NCBI GenBank assembly: GCA_009192285.1
Contig: CM018604.1
Location: 5,365,746 to 5,429,745 of the forward strand
Length of the DNA: 64,000 nucleotides
From: Morchella semilibera
Lineage: Eukaryota > Ascomycota > Pezizomycetes > Pezizales > Morchellaceae
Direction: 5' to 3'
In this document: positions 24,301-36,461 of the stretch, piece after piece
How positions within the stretch are numbered: the first letter of the stretch is position 1
Layout: each line of letters starts with the position of its first letter
Notes under the pieces: model-generated
Databases searched by the model: none
Told to the model about the DNA's origin: nothing
The model's input: the letters and a program-made list of their open reading frames with translations, nothing else
Program-made: the position numbers and the translations under genes

Positions 24301-27300
24301 TGCTTGCCGAGTGGGCGGATTCCCGGTATCGCTAAGGTAAGGATTATCCATGCGAAAGCTTATGTTTGTGCGACTGAGGAGAGAATAAGCATTTGGTCAT
24401 TGTTGGGTAGCATTACTAAACTCAAGGCGAAGCGACAATTGTAGTTTGGGTAGGCTGGAATGCGGTTGTGTTTGTGAAGTTAATATAAAGCTCTCGAAAG
24501 TAGTATGGGCATGGTGAAGTCGGGCCATTTAAAACTGACGGAATTCGGTAGATTGGGTAGACTATGATGGGCGTGGGTGGAGTTCGGTAGTTCTCTAGAC
24601 GTCTAGCTTTGAGGGCGTAGACATGCATTAACTTCTAACTCGAATTAGTGCTAGAGCCTAATCAAACGAAAACAAAGGCACTCCGTGAATGACGCAGTTA
24701 ATGAGAGAGAGGATAGAGAGAGCTGAGGCTAGCTGTTTCATGCGTCGGGGGTAATGCACGAGATAGACCAGACGACGTAATAAACAAGTTTTTCGTCAGG
24801 TGAGCTGGCGATGTATGTTGTTTAGACCGTGAGGTTGTTTCGAGAAGCCGAAGAAACTGCGAGTTTTGTCCATCTTGTATGAGTTCATAGGATTAGAAGT
24901 TCGATTAAAGCTTCGAAGTCCGATAAGAAGATAAGCTAGATTTAAAAGTTGACGTCCGTTGTTCGTGCATAGTTCGTTTCTAAATATGTCGTCTCACTGC
25001 ACATGCAGGGTCGGCTCGTGACCATTCTCATCCTGTCTTGATATTATGGATTGATTACCTGCGTCCCAAGAGAATATGCTAATTGACGTTGACGTGGTGG
25101 TCTTTGCATATGTTTTTTCCGAGGCAAGCAAACATATTTCTCCGAAGTAAACACAGCGATGGGTCTTCCCTTTTTTTTTTTTTTTTCTTTTAGTTTTTCC
25201 TAGTGTGTTGAGGGGCGGACTTTTTGTCTGGCAGTTGGGAGTGAGCCTGTTTCGATGGATACTGCTATTATCAGTATGCTGTTACGATAGTTTAAACCAA
25301 GGGCTAGTACCTGGGGACAGGGAAATAGGATGCAGGGCATCTCAGCAGCCCTTGAAACGAGTGATATTCTGTGATCACAAAGCGGCGGCACCATCGCATA
25401 CTGAGGTTGACGCGGTGTTGTGCCAATAATCCCTGTTTTCACTGGGAAAACAAGAGCGGTACTCTATGCAGCTGCACACTTCGCCGGGCCGTACTTGGAA
25501 AAACTCACTGCATCAAACGAACACGTCGCAAATGCAAACATAGCATTTCACAATCCACATAATTTTTTCTTTCCTGTTTGATACCCGGTTTATCCCTCAT
25601 CCCTAAACTCATCACCTTTGAGGTCCTTTCGGTGAATCTCTGGCTAGTAAGCGCCCCGAAAGGATCGAAGCAAACCGGCACTATGGAACCGCCTGGAATC
25701 GAGTGATGCAAGCGATGTTTTGAGATGGCGAGCGAGAAAACCGTAATTTCCCCAATATAAGCAATACAAACATCTTCGCCCTATCGTATGTTTTGGTTCT
25801 GTGAACCTTGCTAGTAGCAGCATGCCATCGTAATACGGTGGCTGGCACGGAGCATCTGGCCGGATCGGACGGTGAATGGACAATTCAGGAACCAGATATG
25901 CAAAAGTAAGCAATAGAGGAGTAGACGATCGATTCATCCGGTGGTATACTAGATTTCGAATAAATAGACCTGCCAGGATTAGTTATTGCGGATGTGTGGT
26001 GCCTGGGTTGCAGGATTGAGGCTCAAAATTTATTCGCTCTCCCGATAAGCATTGTCATATCAGATGGCCAAGAGATAACTCTAATTTCACATCTTATGCC
26101 TTATCTTTCAAACCCTAACCCAGGTATCCCACCTAGGTCCCTGAGCATGAGGCCCTGGACATGTTAAACTCACCCCTCCCTCCTTGATAAGAACTTCAAG
26201 GAAGAAAACGTGCGATTTATTTATTTAATCTTCGGAGTCGAAATCTGGATAGCCTGAACCAGCTTCTGTTGCTATCATCGCTGATTATCCTCTAGAGTAC
26301 GGTATCTTTTAGGGAGGGGTTACATAAATATCTCGGGGGCGTGCACAGTGATATGGGCCCTGGCTGCAGTGTCAATAATTCCCTCTCTCAACGTTCCCAC
26401 ACATGCATTTCAACGAGCTAGAGCAGGTCTTCTTCCCGGCAGCCGAGTGTCCCAAGGACGAGAGGCTGCAATGCAAGGACAGAACACCGTGCTTGGTCCG
26501 TGCCTGATTTTACCCGGAGGTCGGGTAGCTGTATGCGTGAGTGGTTGAAGAAACTTAACATGGAGTTTTTTACATACATCGCGTTAACGTGGATGGCGCA
26601 CGTAAAGACCTAGATGTGTCTGCGTGGGTGGGTGTCTGATCCACAGTGCACAGAAGTGTGACGGAACAATAATATCGCAATGGCCATCAGGCATCACTCT
26701 TTCGCTGACCATCGAAGATGAGTGTGTCTTCTCCGAAACACAACTTACGATGACCCCCCCTCTTTGTAAATCTCTCGAGATGGCCTCCCCGAGTTGTGAT
26801 GGAAAAAGTGACCGTTCATAAACGTAGAGGCGCTTAGACATTAGCGCGAAAGATGATGAGATGGAGCAGAGCCATACCTATCGACGACAACAGTGCGGGG
26901 TCACTCGGTACACTACCCCAGAGTCTCATCAGCCCCTCTTAAGCAAATCATGATTCCAGCTTTCCAAGTCACAGAATTAGCCCGTCCAGACCTGAACCGT
27001 TACCACGAAGTGGGGCAATCATGCCGTTGCCTCAGTGGCACCGTGTAACATCGGCGTATGCAAACCTGGATTATGCGCAGTATAGAGATAGATAGAGTAT
27101 ATAGCCTCTAAATTACACAACTGAAATTTTCTGTGAGAAAACTTTTGACCGCACCGGATCGTCCCGTTGCTGTTTATCGGACAGACTCGGGCTATTTCTC
27201 GCGACTGCCCCCGTAAGCCAGTCCTAGAGCGTTATTATAGACAGGGAGATTGAGGTAACAAGTTGGGTGTAGATTGCGATCATTGTTTTGTATAGATACT

Positions 27301-28175
27301 GGTGTAACTAAATTACAATAATATTAAGAAGAGGGGGGAGAAACAGGCAGGATTGATGACAATGGTGGTGGCGATCGCACTGTACGAAGAGCGGGGAAGC
27401 TTGAAACTAGGTGTTGATCGAGATATCGAGTTGAGGAGGAGAGTTGGATACGCTAAGAGCTATCGAGGCCTGAATGTTTGACGTACTTGTTTTGACGTCA
27501 TGTGCCAGGGAGTAATCCCATGCTCTAGAGCACGGTGTTTCTGCACCTACTCCCTGGCTAGATTTCTTTTTCAATTACCTCCTAAAGTTTCCTCATCCCT
27601 AGCTAGTATCGAGTATCAAATTATCCTAGGGGAGTTATGAACAACAGTAAAGGAACTGTGAAGCACCGAAAGGTACGGCGACAAACTTTGAAACACTTGA
27701 GTAGGTACATGTACTGAAGCTAGTATTAACTGTCGTTGCGGTGGGGCTGTTCCTAAGCCCCTCTATCGCTGCCGCTTGACCTCGCTCATCATCTAAGATT
27801 GATGCCAGCTTATCCCTCCTACTTTAGCCTCCACCTTTGAATCTGCTTGACTTGGTACATATCTCTCCAACTTCCAAGGGTCCCACCCCTCCCGTTCCTG
27901 CAACCGGCCTATTTCAATCCTCATTCCTCACATACCTCCCACCCACCATCATTCCACTCGGCCACCCGCTGTACACACCCCCCATCTCAAAATCTCACAA
28001 TCACATAAAACACCTCCCAATAACAGGTGTTTCCACTGCGGCCTTTATTCCTATCCCTACCCTCCATCCAGCTGTCCGTTATTTCAGCCTTTTTTCTCCT
28101 GCAGCCTGTGCTGCCGCTATCCTTACACAATTTTTCGTGAATTTTTTGCGTCTTCTATTCGTGGATTAGAGACTT
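21337..28175. other. 7-kb gene desert
   Basis: No frame with a recognisable product. An open stretch at 22750-23177 (plus) is GC-richer but its three frames overlap with no clear winner and it matches no family I know; it may be a relic. Other short frames (25200-25937, 26348-26841) lack exon structure. The region holds a perfect 11-bp inverted repeat (27504-27558) and one TACATGTA (27706). The last 400 bp, pyrimidine-rich and with few G on the plus strand, look like the glycogen synthase promoter and leader. Confidence 0.5.
27504..27558. repeat. 11-bp perfect inverted repeat around a small palindrome
   Basis: gccagggagta (27504-27514) and its exact complement tactccctggc (27548-27558) enclose 33 bases that themselves contain the palindrome gctctagagc. 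A T-rich tract follows. It would form a cruciform or an RNA hairpin; there is no nearby gene on either side within 700 bp whose terminator it could be. Confidence 0.45.
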
Positions 28176-28358
28176 GTAAGTAAATCTCCCGCAGCACAGC
28201 GCGGCTGTACTTGGTGGGGCCGGTTCCGCCGGGACATTCACTTTTCTTCCGTTTAGTTTTCCTTTTCGTGTCACATCTATTTGCTTGGGCAAAAAAAAAA
28301 GGACATAATAAAGAGTTCCTCCGGACGAGTTTACTGACCTCCGTATCTCTGGTTGCAG
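28176..28358 (+). other. Candidate 5' UTR intron of glycogen synthase
   Basis: GTAAGT donor at 28176, ctgac branch-like site at about 28334 and ttgcag acceptor at 28356-28358, giving a 183-bp intron that ends 68 bases before the ATG. Inferred from consensus only. Confidence 0.45.
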
Positions 28359-28426
28359 AAGCAGGAAGCAATTGAGAAAATTTACAGTACAAACCAAGGT
28401 ACAACACAGTACAACCATAGTACAAG

Positions 28427-31001
28427 ATGTCTGACGGCAGAGAACACAAGAGGGATGTCAAGAACCATCTCCTTTTCGAGGTTTCGACAGAGGTTGCAAA
28501 CAGAGGTATGTTTCTTCCTGATTTATTTCAGAATTTGTAGTTTACGAAAGAGATATGTTCTAACTTAATGGCATCTCGTAGTTGGTGGTATTTATTCGGT
28601 CATCAAATCGAAGGCCCGATCACTACTGCCGAGTATGGTGAACGTTATTGTCTGATTGGACCTCTCAACCGCGCTTCTGTAGGTTCTCAATCAATATTGT
28701 TTTTACTGTTTCGCATTCATCATATTTTAGAATTGAGCAACATCATTTATTGCTTTCGCACCAATTCTCAAGCACTCCACTAACCATAATTATGATGTTT
28801 TATATAGGCTGCGGTTGAAGTTGAAGCTATTGAGCCAACGCACCCTGCATTGAAAGCAACATTAGCTTCAATGGCAGACCGTGGTATTCAATATGTATAC
28901 GGAAGATGGTTGATTGATGGCGCCCCAAGAGTTCTCCTTTTTGACACTGGCACTGGTTACAAGCATTTGGACGAGTGGAAGTCGGATTTGTGGAGCACCG
29001 CTGGAATCCCTTGCCCACCCGGAGATTCAGAGACCAATGAGGCAATTGTCTTTGGTTACTTGGTTGCTTGGTTTCTTGGAGAGGTGTGTATTTTCCTTGA
29101 TTCTTGATGCATGGTCCACTAATTTTTTCCCAGTTTGTGAGCAACGAAACCTCGAAGGCGGTCATTGCTCATTTCCACGAGTGGTTAGCTGGTGTTGCTC
29201 TCCCTCTCTGCCGCAAGCGACGCATTGACGTCACTACTATCTTCACAACCCATGCGACCCTTCTTGGGCGTTACCTTTGCGCAGGTTCAGTCGATTTTTA
29301 CAACAACCTCCAATACTTTGAATGTCGACGCAGAAGCAGGCAAGCGAGGAATCTACCACCGTTACTGTGTCGAGCGTGCAGCAACACACTCATGTGATGT
29401 CTTCACCACTGTTTCTCACATCACTGCGTACGAGTCTGAGCATTTACTGAAGCGCAAGCCCGATGGTGTCCTGCCTAATGGTCTTAATGTCGTCAAGTTT
29501 CTGCCATGCACGAGTTCCAGAACCTGCATGCTCAATCTAAGGAGAAGATTAATGACTTCATCCGCGGCATTTCTATGGTCACAACGATTTCGATTTGGAC
29601 AACACGCTCTACTTTTTCACTGCAGGGCGCTACGAATATCGTAATAAGGGTGTAGATATGTTCATCGAATCTCTTGCTCGTTTGAACCATCGCCTCAAGA
29701 TCTCTGGTTCAAAGACCACAGTTGTCGCATTCATCATTATGCCGCGCAGACACAATCTTTGACTGTCGAGGCTTTGGAAGGGACAGGCAGTTATTAAGGC
29801 TTTGAGGGAAACTGTGGACAGCATTGAGAAAGGTATCGGAAAGAGATTGTTCGAGCGCGCTTTGAGGTGGCATGATGGCGACGTTGCTCCTGGCGACAAG
29901 GAGTTGATGAGTAGCCAAGAGAAGGTTATGCTCAAGCGAAGAGTGTTCGGTTTGAAGAGGAACTCACTGCCCCCAATTGTTACACACAACATGGTGAGTG
30001 ATATCCAGCTATATTTAGCCTATTTACCACCAGGGTGCTGACTTTATTTCTAGCTTGATGACAGCAATGACCCAATCTTGAACCAAATCCGCCGAGTACA
30101 ACTGTTCAACCACCCTTCGGACCGAGTCAAAGTTATTTTCCACCCCGAATTCTTGAACTCTTCAAATCCCGTGTTGTCACTCGATTACGACGACTTTGTG
30201 CGCGGAACCCATCTAGGTGTTTTCGCTTCTTACTATGAACCATGGGTAAGAGCTTGTCTTCCAAATTTGCAGCTTCCAGATAATTAATTTGATGTAGGGT
30301 TACACTCCTGCTGAGTGCACCGTCATGGGAGTACCTTCGATTACCACCAACTTGTCCGGTTTCGGTTGTTACATGGAGGAGCTTATCGAGAACGCCTCAG
30401 ATTACGGTATCTACATCGTAGATCGTCGTATGAAGGGTGTCGATGACTCTGTTAACCAGCTTTGCGAGTACATGTACAACTTCACGGTGAAGAGCAGGAG
30501 GCAGAGAATCAACCAGAGGAACAGGACAGAGAGATTGAGCGATCTCTTGGACTGGAAGCGAATGGGAATGGAGTATGTGAAGGCTAGACAATTGGCTTTG
30601 AGAAGAGGTAATCCTTATTAAAGATCCCCAAAATAGATGATGCTAACAAAAACTCAATAGCCTACCCCAACTCCTTCGATTCAAAGGAGCCATTCCCATT
30701 CTTCGACGGTACAGAGCAGAAAGTTTCTCGCCCGTTGTCGGCGCCGGGTTCTCCAAGGGACCGCTCTGGTATGATGACTCCTGGTGACTTCGCGTCGCTG
30801 CAGGAGGGTATGGAAGGACTCAACACCGAAGACTACGTTGGATGGAGGCTTCCGTAAGTTCTATAAGCCTTAATTTTGTGGGAGCTCCGCTAATGGAACC
30901 GTAAAAACAGTGAGGAGGAAGATCCGGATGATTACTCCTTCCCCTTGACACTCAGGAATCCCAAGAGGCCCGTTGCTGCAAACGGCGAGAGCAACGCTTA
31001 G
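28427..31001 (+). pseudogene. GSY1: Glycogen synthase, 8 exons, interrupted by six 1-bp indels
   Basis: Glycogen [starch] synthase (GT3 family) adds glucose from UDP-glucose to glycogen in the cytosol. Exons: 28427-28505, 28582-28678, 28808-29083, 29134-29993, 30054-30245, 30298-30607, 30661-30853, 30911-31001. Restoring frame gives about 699 aa (yeast Gsy2 705). Recognisable: LLFEVSTEVANRVGGIYSVI at the N-terminus, [51 protein letters not shown]-type segment, [22 protein letters not shown] and TNLSGFGC (active-site region), Arg-rich regulatory segment [14 protein letters not shown], and a C-terminal tail with SAPGSPRD phospho-type sites. All seven introns have good splice sites. Frame is lost at about 28614 (-1), 29321 (+1), 29501 (-1), 29568 (-1), 29743 (-1) and 29777 (+1), with the conserved protein resuming at once each time. 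Either assembly error (favoured) or a very young pseudogene. Confidence 0.93.
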
Positions 31002-32772
31002 CAGACTTCACAATGACCGGGTATGAAGCGTAAGATATATCGAGTCCTATGTCGACGAGAGGCCTTGTGATATATTGCTTGAGGAGAATTGGTGGGAACG
31101 ATACCTTGCTCTATGTTTTATGTAATTCTAGTACTAAAATCCACCCCTAACATATTTCTTTGTTTCTTTTGTTTTCTATCGCTCCTTTTTATATCACTTT
31201 ACCACTCTGGTTAATTCCGGATGTGCTACGTCTCTATGCGCTGCCTCGCATTTTCCGTTTTGTTTTGATATGCACAATGTTCGGTTTCGGGCGACATCTA
31301 CAACAGAAATTTCCTATGTTTTTGTTTTTGTGTGATGATATAGATGAAAAAATTGGACGGATGGGGTTTTTCTGGTCTATTGGATGGGGCGCGGTGATTG
31401 GGTGCATACGACTAGGAGAGGAGGCATGGGGGTGTTAGTGGGTGGGGGGCACATCTCAGTGTACCTTTTTCTTATTTGACTTGTGAAAAAACCTTTTCTG
31501 CTGTGTTTCCCCCTTCACTTGTTTGGTTGCTTGCAAGTTTACGAGTATGGTAATTGGATTTGATCTGGGTTTATTTTTTTGAGGATTTTATTTTTGAGTG
31601 AAAACGGATCAAGTACATGTAGTTACCTGGTTTGGTTTGCTAAAAAAAAAATACAAAAAAAAAGAATGGCGCTGTCAAGTATTACTGCATAATAATAGTG
31701 GGAGATGACATACATGTACCTATGTATACATAGGCAGAATGATATGAACATGGGTTTGGTAATCGGTTAATTCATCGGTGGGGCTTGCTATTTTTTAGGC
31801 GAACGCAGGTTAACGAGCTATTTGGGATGGTGATGAGGGATGAGGTTTTATTTTCTCTTACTCGGAGGATTTCTACCGGCTTCCCGGGCCTGGGTGGCGA
31901 GTAAGGCTAATGAGGTTGTACAAATATTTCTTTTTACAAGTAGTGGCGAGTGAGCATGTATGATTGAGAAAAGACTTGTACTTTATGTCTCGGGTATTAC
32001 ACCGCTAGCTCGACGTCTGCCAATCTAGCTCAAAGGTCAAGCTCTTTGTTTTCTTTTTTTTCTTTAGAGTTTGGGACTGGTGGTTTGGCGAATATCACAT
32101 GTCGTGACAGATGTGACGCGACTGTCTAACTTCAGAAAAAAGTAAGTCCAGTGGGGCGGGGGCATGTGTCATGGCCTGGATGTCCGCAAACTCGCTCAAG
32201 ATTACCATCAAGTGTGGTTTACCCGGCTTTCCAAATTCATTCAACGAGGGAGTGACATGGGTTTTGCAAACCGTAAAATTATCAGTGTAAGTAGTATAGT
32301 AAGCTGCAAAGCTAGAGTATTCAAACTACTGACATGTTTGAGCAACAGGTAAAAACATCCTAGATACCCATTTAGGCTTGAAACCAGTACATTCGTACAC
32401 AACCTTCCTCCCAACCTTTCCCCTTATGTATAGCCAACCATATGCAACATTGTAATGAAAGGTGACGGCAGCTAGCTCCCTCAAAGATGTATAATACAAA
32501 CATTTCTATAAATCCGAAGACTTATAATAACAATAAGCCTTCCTCCTCTTCTGCAATTAAATTTCTTTAATATTACCGTTATCAAGCTTTCCTGCCAGTA
32601 GTGTAGCACATGTAGTTTGTTGTGAGTGAAATGTGAGTGATAATCCGTGAAATTGCGGATATTGATCATGCGACTGAAATAACAGTGTTGGCCTGTCTAG
32701 TTGCCGAAACCTATAAAACGGGCTTTTCGTGTTGATTTCGTAGAGTTGCTAATATGTCCCCAAATCAAGGCC
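31002..32772. other. Intergenic, no gene seen
   Basis: 3' flank of glycogen synthase, then AT-rich sequence. A frame at 31160-31438 (plus) is hydrophobic but lies in the probable 3' UTR and has no family features. Two TACATGTA copies (31614, 31711) and A-runs near 31640. Confidence 0.5.
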
Positions 32773-33488
32773 CTACTTCTTCGGTTTAAAGACCTTCCTC
32801 ATGTACTTTTTAAGTGTTTTGAGAAAACACTTATTTTTCCCTGTACGACGCGGCTCCGGATCCATCTTGCTTTTCTCTGTATGGGAACTCTCCGGTTCGT
32901 CCTCACCCTCCTCATAAAAAGGGTCTGGGAGCGGGTCTAGTGGAGGAGTAGGAGGCCTTGCGCCTTGGTCGTCCTGGGGCAGTAGTTTTGGTGAGGCTGG
33001 AGGAGTCTCTAAAATTTTTGTTTTAGACTCAGCCGTAATGTCATAATTTGGAAAGTTATCCAACACAAATTTGTTAGGTTTATAAGGGGGGTGTGCTTGA
33101 CCCCCCGATTCCATTTTGGTTTTAGAACTTGAGGCCAGTGTGGTCATATCTAGTTGTTGGGGGTGATCCCCGGGAGGAGGAGTGGCTGACATGTGGTCTA
33201 AATGACCTTGTATTGTTATTTAATGTCTCTCGTATCATTATTGGCCAAAAAATACTGCGGATTAAAGGGTTGTGTGAAGCCAGCTCTGAAACAATTACAT
33301 GAAAGATCAAATGAAGGGTATTTGGAAGCTCTGGAGAATAAAGTAACTAGGGTTCTCGTTTGGAATATATTACCTTGTGTTCTGCGGCCTTTTATACGTT
33401 GTTCAACTTCTTTCCTTACTAACTGCCTTCTCCTTTCGGACTTCTTCGAGGTTATGCTCCTAACCTTCAATGCTTTTCGATTAATCAT
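32773..33488 (-). CDS. Orphan basic/proline-rich protein, 2 exons (tentative)
   Basis: Exon 33488-33374 encodes a 38-residue basic start (MINRKALKVRSITSKKSER...) and ends at a GTAATA donor; joining to an acceptor at 33186 (catgtcag) keeps frame with a 138-residue frame ending at 32773, for 175 aa and a 187-bp intron. The second exon is rich in Pro, Ser and acidic residues (PPTPPLDPLPDPF, EEGEDEPESS) and ends in a strongly basic amphipathic tail (LKTLKKYMRKVFKPKK) that could bind membrane or nucleic acid. No domain recognised. The second exon also has its own ATG at 33192 (139 aa), so the true start is uncertain. Likely lineage-specific. Confidence 0.4.
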
Positions 33489-35477
33489 GATGGCTTTGCT
33501 ATAGAGTTAGGCTAGACATAACGTACTCTGATGAAGAATTACTGCTCAATTCAAATGAACCGATCGTCTAGGCTAGCTGATTACTGCTGTAACTTTGCTA
33601 CTCTAGTGTTCTATATTTCATTAGTTACTGGCTAATGCAGATGAAACAAAACGCTAACCTTATAGAGTAACTGTAGCAGGCAACTTGATTGAAAAACTCC
33701 CGGTGAATAAGAGTTCTTGGGCTGACTCCAAGTGAAATCGATGATTGGTTGAAGGCTAATTTTGGCTTGATGCAAGAATTTCTGGCCAACAAGACCAAGA
33801 GTTGGAGTAGGGATAAAAGGTTTGACTTGACAGAAAACTTTCTAGCCAGTGAGGGTTATGAAAAGTATGTGATAGAGGACGGAAGGGTTCCTAGTTTGAC
33901 AGAGAGATTTCCGGCCAATGGGAATCAGTGGTTTAGAGATAGGAGACTTTGGTTTGGTGGAGGGGCTTTTTCTAAATGAGAATCGTTCAACGGATCTGAA
34001 CTGATAAGAGGAACTTTGTCTTGATAGAGAAGTTTCTAGCCAATAAGGACTATGGTTTTTGATAGTATGTAGGTTATTTGGTAACTATACCATGGAAGTG
34101 TTTGGTTTTGAGTCGAGGTAACTGGGACAGTGGTGGGGACAGAGAGGGCAGGGGTGGCATGGACCCAAAGGCCTGGCAGATTATTTAGGGCTACGCATTG
34201 ACTGCACGGACTGCGTCGGCCTCGGCCGGCGTGTATTGGGCTGCAAAAGGCATGCGTATTCACTTTTCGATCCTTTCTCCGGTCCCTCCCCGATGTTAAT
34301 TTACCCTGAGCGCCAATGCGTAGAAACACGTATCTGCGTCACACATGTCTATGCTTACATGTATTTACATGTATGCACTGAGAATTGGGTTACTTGAGAG
34401 GCAAATATTTGTACCCATAAAGTATATATATATATGGCATACGGAATTACTTTAGGACATAATGGTGGTAGCTCTTGGGGCGTATCAATATGGTTAAGGG
34501 GCTGGATAGTGAAGCACCCTGGCACATTTGGGTTGTTAATTGTAAGCCTTGGGCATTCCTATCACAGTATATAACGCAGGGCTTAGAGTTTCCACGTCGT
34601 ATATAGAAAATATTCTACAGAATACACTACAAAAAAATTTGGCGAAGGAGGCGACAGTTGACCGCACACACAGTTCTCGATCTCACACGCAGTTCCAGCT
34701 TCAACATCCAAAGTAATTAGCAAGTTAGCTAAGATGAACAATGAGCTCGAGACTCCTCGCGGTTCCTTAAATTTTTGTGAGTGTAACACGTCAAGGGCAT
34801 TCGAGCACTTATTACTTGAACTATAGATCTACTTTTAATAGCTGAAGCTTTGACCCATAGGTATGTCGCACATACTCTAAGTGAAGTAGTGCCCGGATTG
34901 CTCGCACAGGCAAGTATGGGGAGAAAAAGCTCTTCACGCTGTCAACGAAGAACCGACAGATCGGTCATTGGTCAGGAAGTATTTTTTCCTACTATAAAAC
35001 TTACCCTAACCCTCGCCTTGATTTGTAGGTAAGCACAGACCCCATGCCTTCACACGGTTGAAATCCACGATTCCCTAGTGCATAGTAGCGGCCCACCAAC
35101 ACACCTTGTCATCGCATACATACATGTATGTACATACTAAAAACGGAAGAATCCAGACGACTTCTACCGGCCGGGCAAGGAAAATTGTCTTTCATCTTAT
35201 GTGGCAGCGGAGAAAAGCAAACCTGAAAGAAATGCTAAGCAGGCCAGTCTCAATAATTTTCGTACTCAAAAGATCCTGAATGAAATTTGAGCTTCTTAAT
35301 GAAATGATTCTTAACCTTGATTATACAGATTTCTAAATTGATCACCTGAGGGTTTGAATTACATAACCATTATGTATAAATACTTGTATACACCCTCAAG
35401 CCCGCATTTTTCAGGCCCTTAGTCACCAAACAACTAGGTTATTATTAACTACATACACCACTTTTCAGTCATCAAGC
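33489..35477. other. Intergenic with degenerate minisatellite
   Basis: Contains the degenerate repeats at 33764-34050 (listed separately), two TACATGTA copies 10 bases apart at 34356 and 34366, one at 35121, and an AT dinucleotide run near 34421. The rest shows no gene. Confidence 0.5.
33764..34050 (+). repeat. Degenerate minisatellite, unit about 63-69 bp
   Basis: The core ttgat/ca(c)ag-a-ttt-ctagccaa recurs at about 33764, 33827, 33896 and 34019 (ttgatgcaagaatttctggc, ttgacagaaaactttctagc, ttgacagagagatttccggc, ttgatagagaagtttctagc). The first three are in one open frame (33749-33979), giving LMQEFLAN, LTENFLAS and LTERFPAN at 21-23 residue spacing. It may be the remnant of a repeat-containing protein gene, but there is no start context or flanking exon to support a gene. 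Confidence 0.5.
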
Positions 35478-35747
35478 ATGTTTTCTTCGGCCCCTACAAA
35501 TACCACTAACAATACAGAAATTAAACCCTGCTGGACTCACTTGACATGTTGCAGATATGGTAGGACTCCGAAGGAGAATCTGATGTCTCCAAGAGATCTA
35601 CAAATCTGCGAACACGCTATCAAAGATCAATGGAACGCTACACGCCTATGTGGACATGTGCCCTGCAAGAATTGTAGAAGATTTATACGGAAGATTGGAC
35701 CCCGTATATGTATCAATCACAAGACACCGCAACCTCGATCCAATTAA
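35478..35747 (+). CDS. Small Cys/His-rich RING-like protein (89 aa)
   Basis: Single exon, ATG at 35478. Ten Cys and several His in 89 residues. The segment C58-G-H60-x2-C63-x2-C66 is the C-x-H-x2-C-x2-C core of RING fingers, preceded by C44-x-H46 and followed by C78-x2-H81, so four ligand pairs can be laid out in RING order, though the first pair spacing is atypical; C18, C24 and C25 lie before. N-terminus is Thr/Asn-rich, C-terminus basic. No larger family recognised; it looks lineage-specific. Whether it is translated is not known. A zinc-binding role is inferred from ligand spacing only. Confidence 0.45.
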   Translation: MFSSAPTNTTNNTEIKPCWTHLTCCRYGRTPKENLMSPRDLQICEHAIKDQWNATRLCGHVPCKNCRRFIRKIGPRICINHKTPQPRSN

Positions 35748-36461
35748 TCTGAATGAAGCGCCACAATTGTTTGGTATGGACGCAAATAACAACAACAATG
35801 TCTTTGTCTGGGAAGAAAAATGAACCACCAAGATCTGAGGCAACTTTTCTTTGTCAAACATCAGCTCTAGTATTGTAAGTCACGCAACAGCTCTAGATGA
35901 AAATGGTTTTTCAGGTGTTACTAATTGTACGACATTGCCAGGTAAGGAGTAAAAAGGAAGACTTCTCTCCTAGAACTTCCCCCAGAGAGCTTTATATATT
36001 AAGGTATTTCGGGGCCTGGCATGAGTCTTGGAGGCACTGCCACCAGTTATAATTACCAAAAAGCCGTTCATTGTACTAGAAGGATATAATCTGATACAGA
36101 CTGGCCTCTTAGGCCCTTTGAATGATTGGAAGGGGCACTGTGGTCTTGTACTTGCTCGGGAAAGATTGCCGCGCAATTGGACTATTCACTTCAGCTCTAG
36201 CTAGGTAAGTCTCCTAGTAGTGGTGAAATGATGACGAACGTTTTATAATAGGTGGATCTTCTCAATTTCACAGGGCGTGGACATATACCTCTGTATCTAT
36301 ACGAGCCTTTACATATTTGATCACTCTTCAAATAACGACTGAACGAATGCAATAATTTGCACATTTCAACGAGGTATCAATTTTCTCCTAACTATTAAAA
36401 AGATGAACATCGGTTCGGACCACACGCCAGTCCACTTACACAAGGCACACCTTCATGTTGT
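35748..36461. other. Intergenic, nothing recognised
   Basis: Lies between the small RING-like gene and the 3' end of ERG20. No supported frame, repeat or RNA gene seen. Confidence 0.5.

Noticed and set aside
29192-29644. 150-aa frame as a separate gene
   Set aside because: It is the shifted-frame middle of glycogen synthase between the +1 at 29321 and the -1 at 29501, not an independent gene.
33122-33310. Alternative exon giving a 62-aa frame between the two exons of the orphan basic protein
   Set aside because: Using it would require a 21-bp second intron or end the protein early; the single 187-bp intron is simpler, though not proven.
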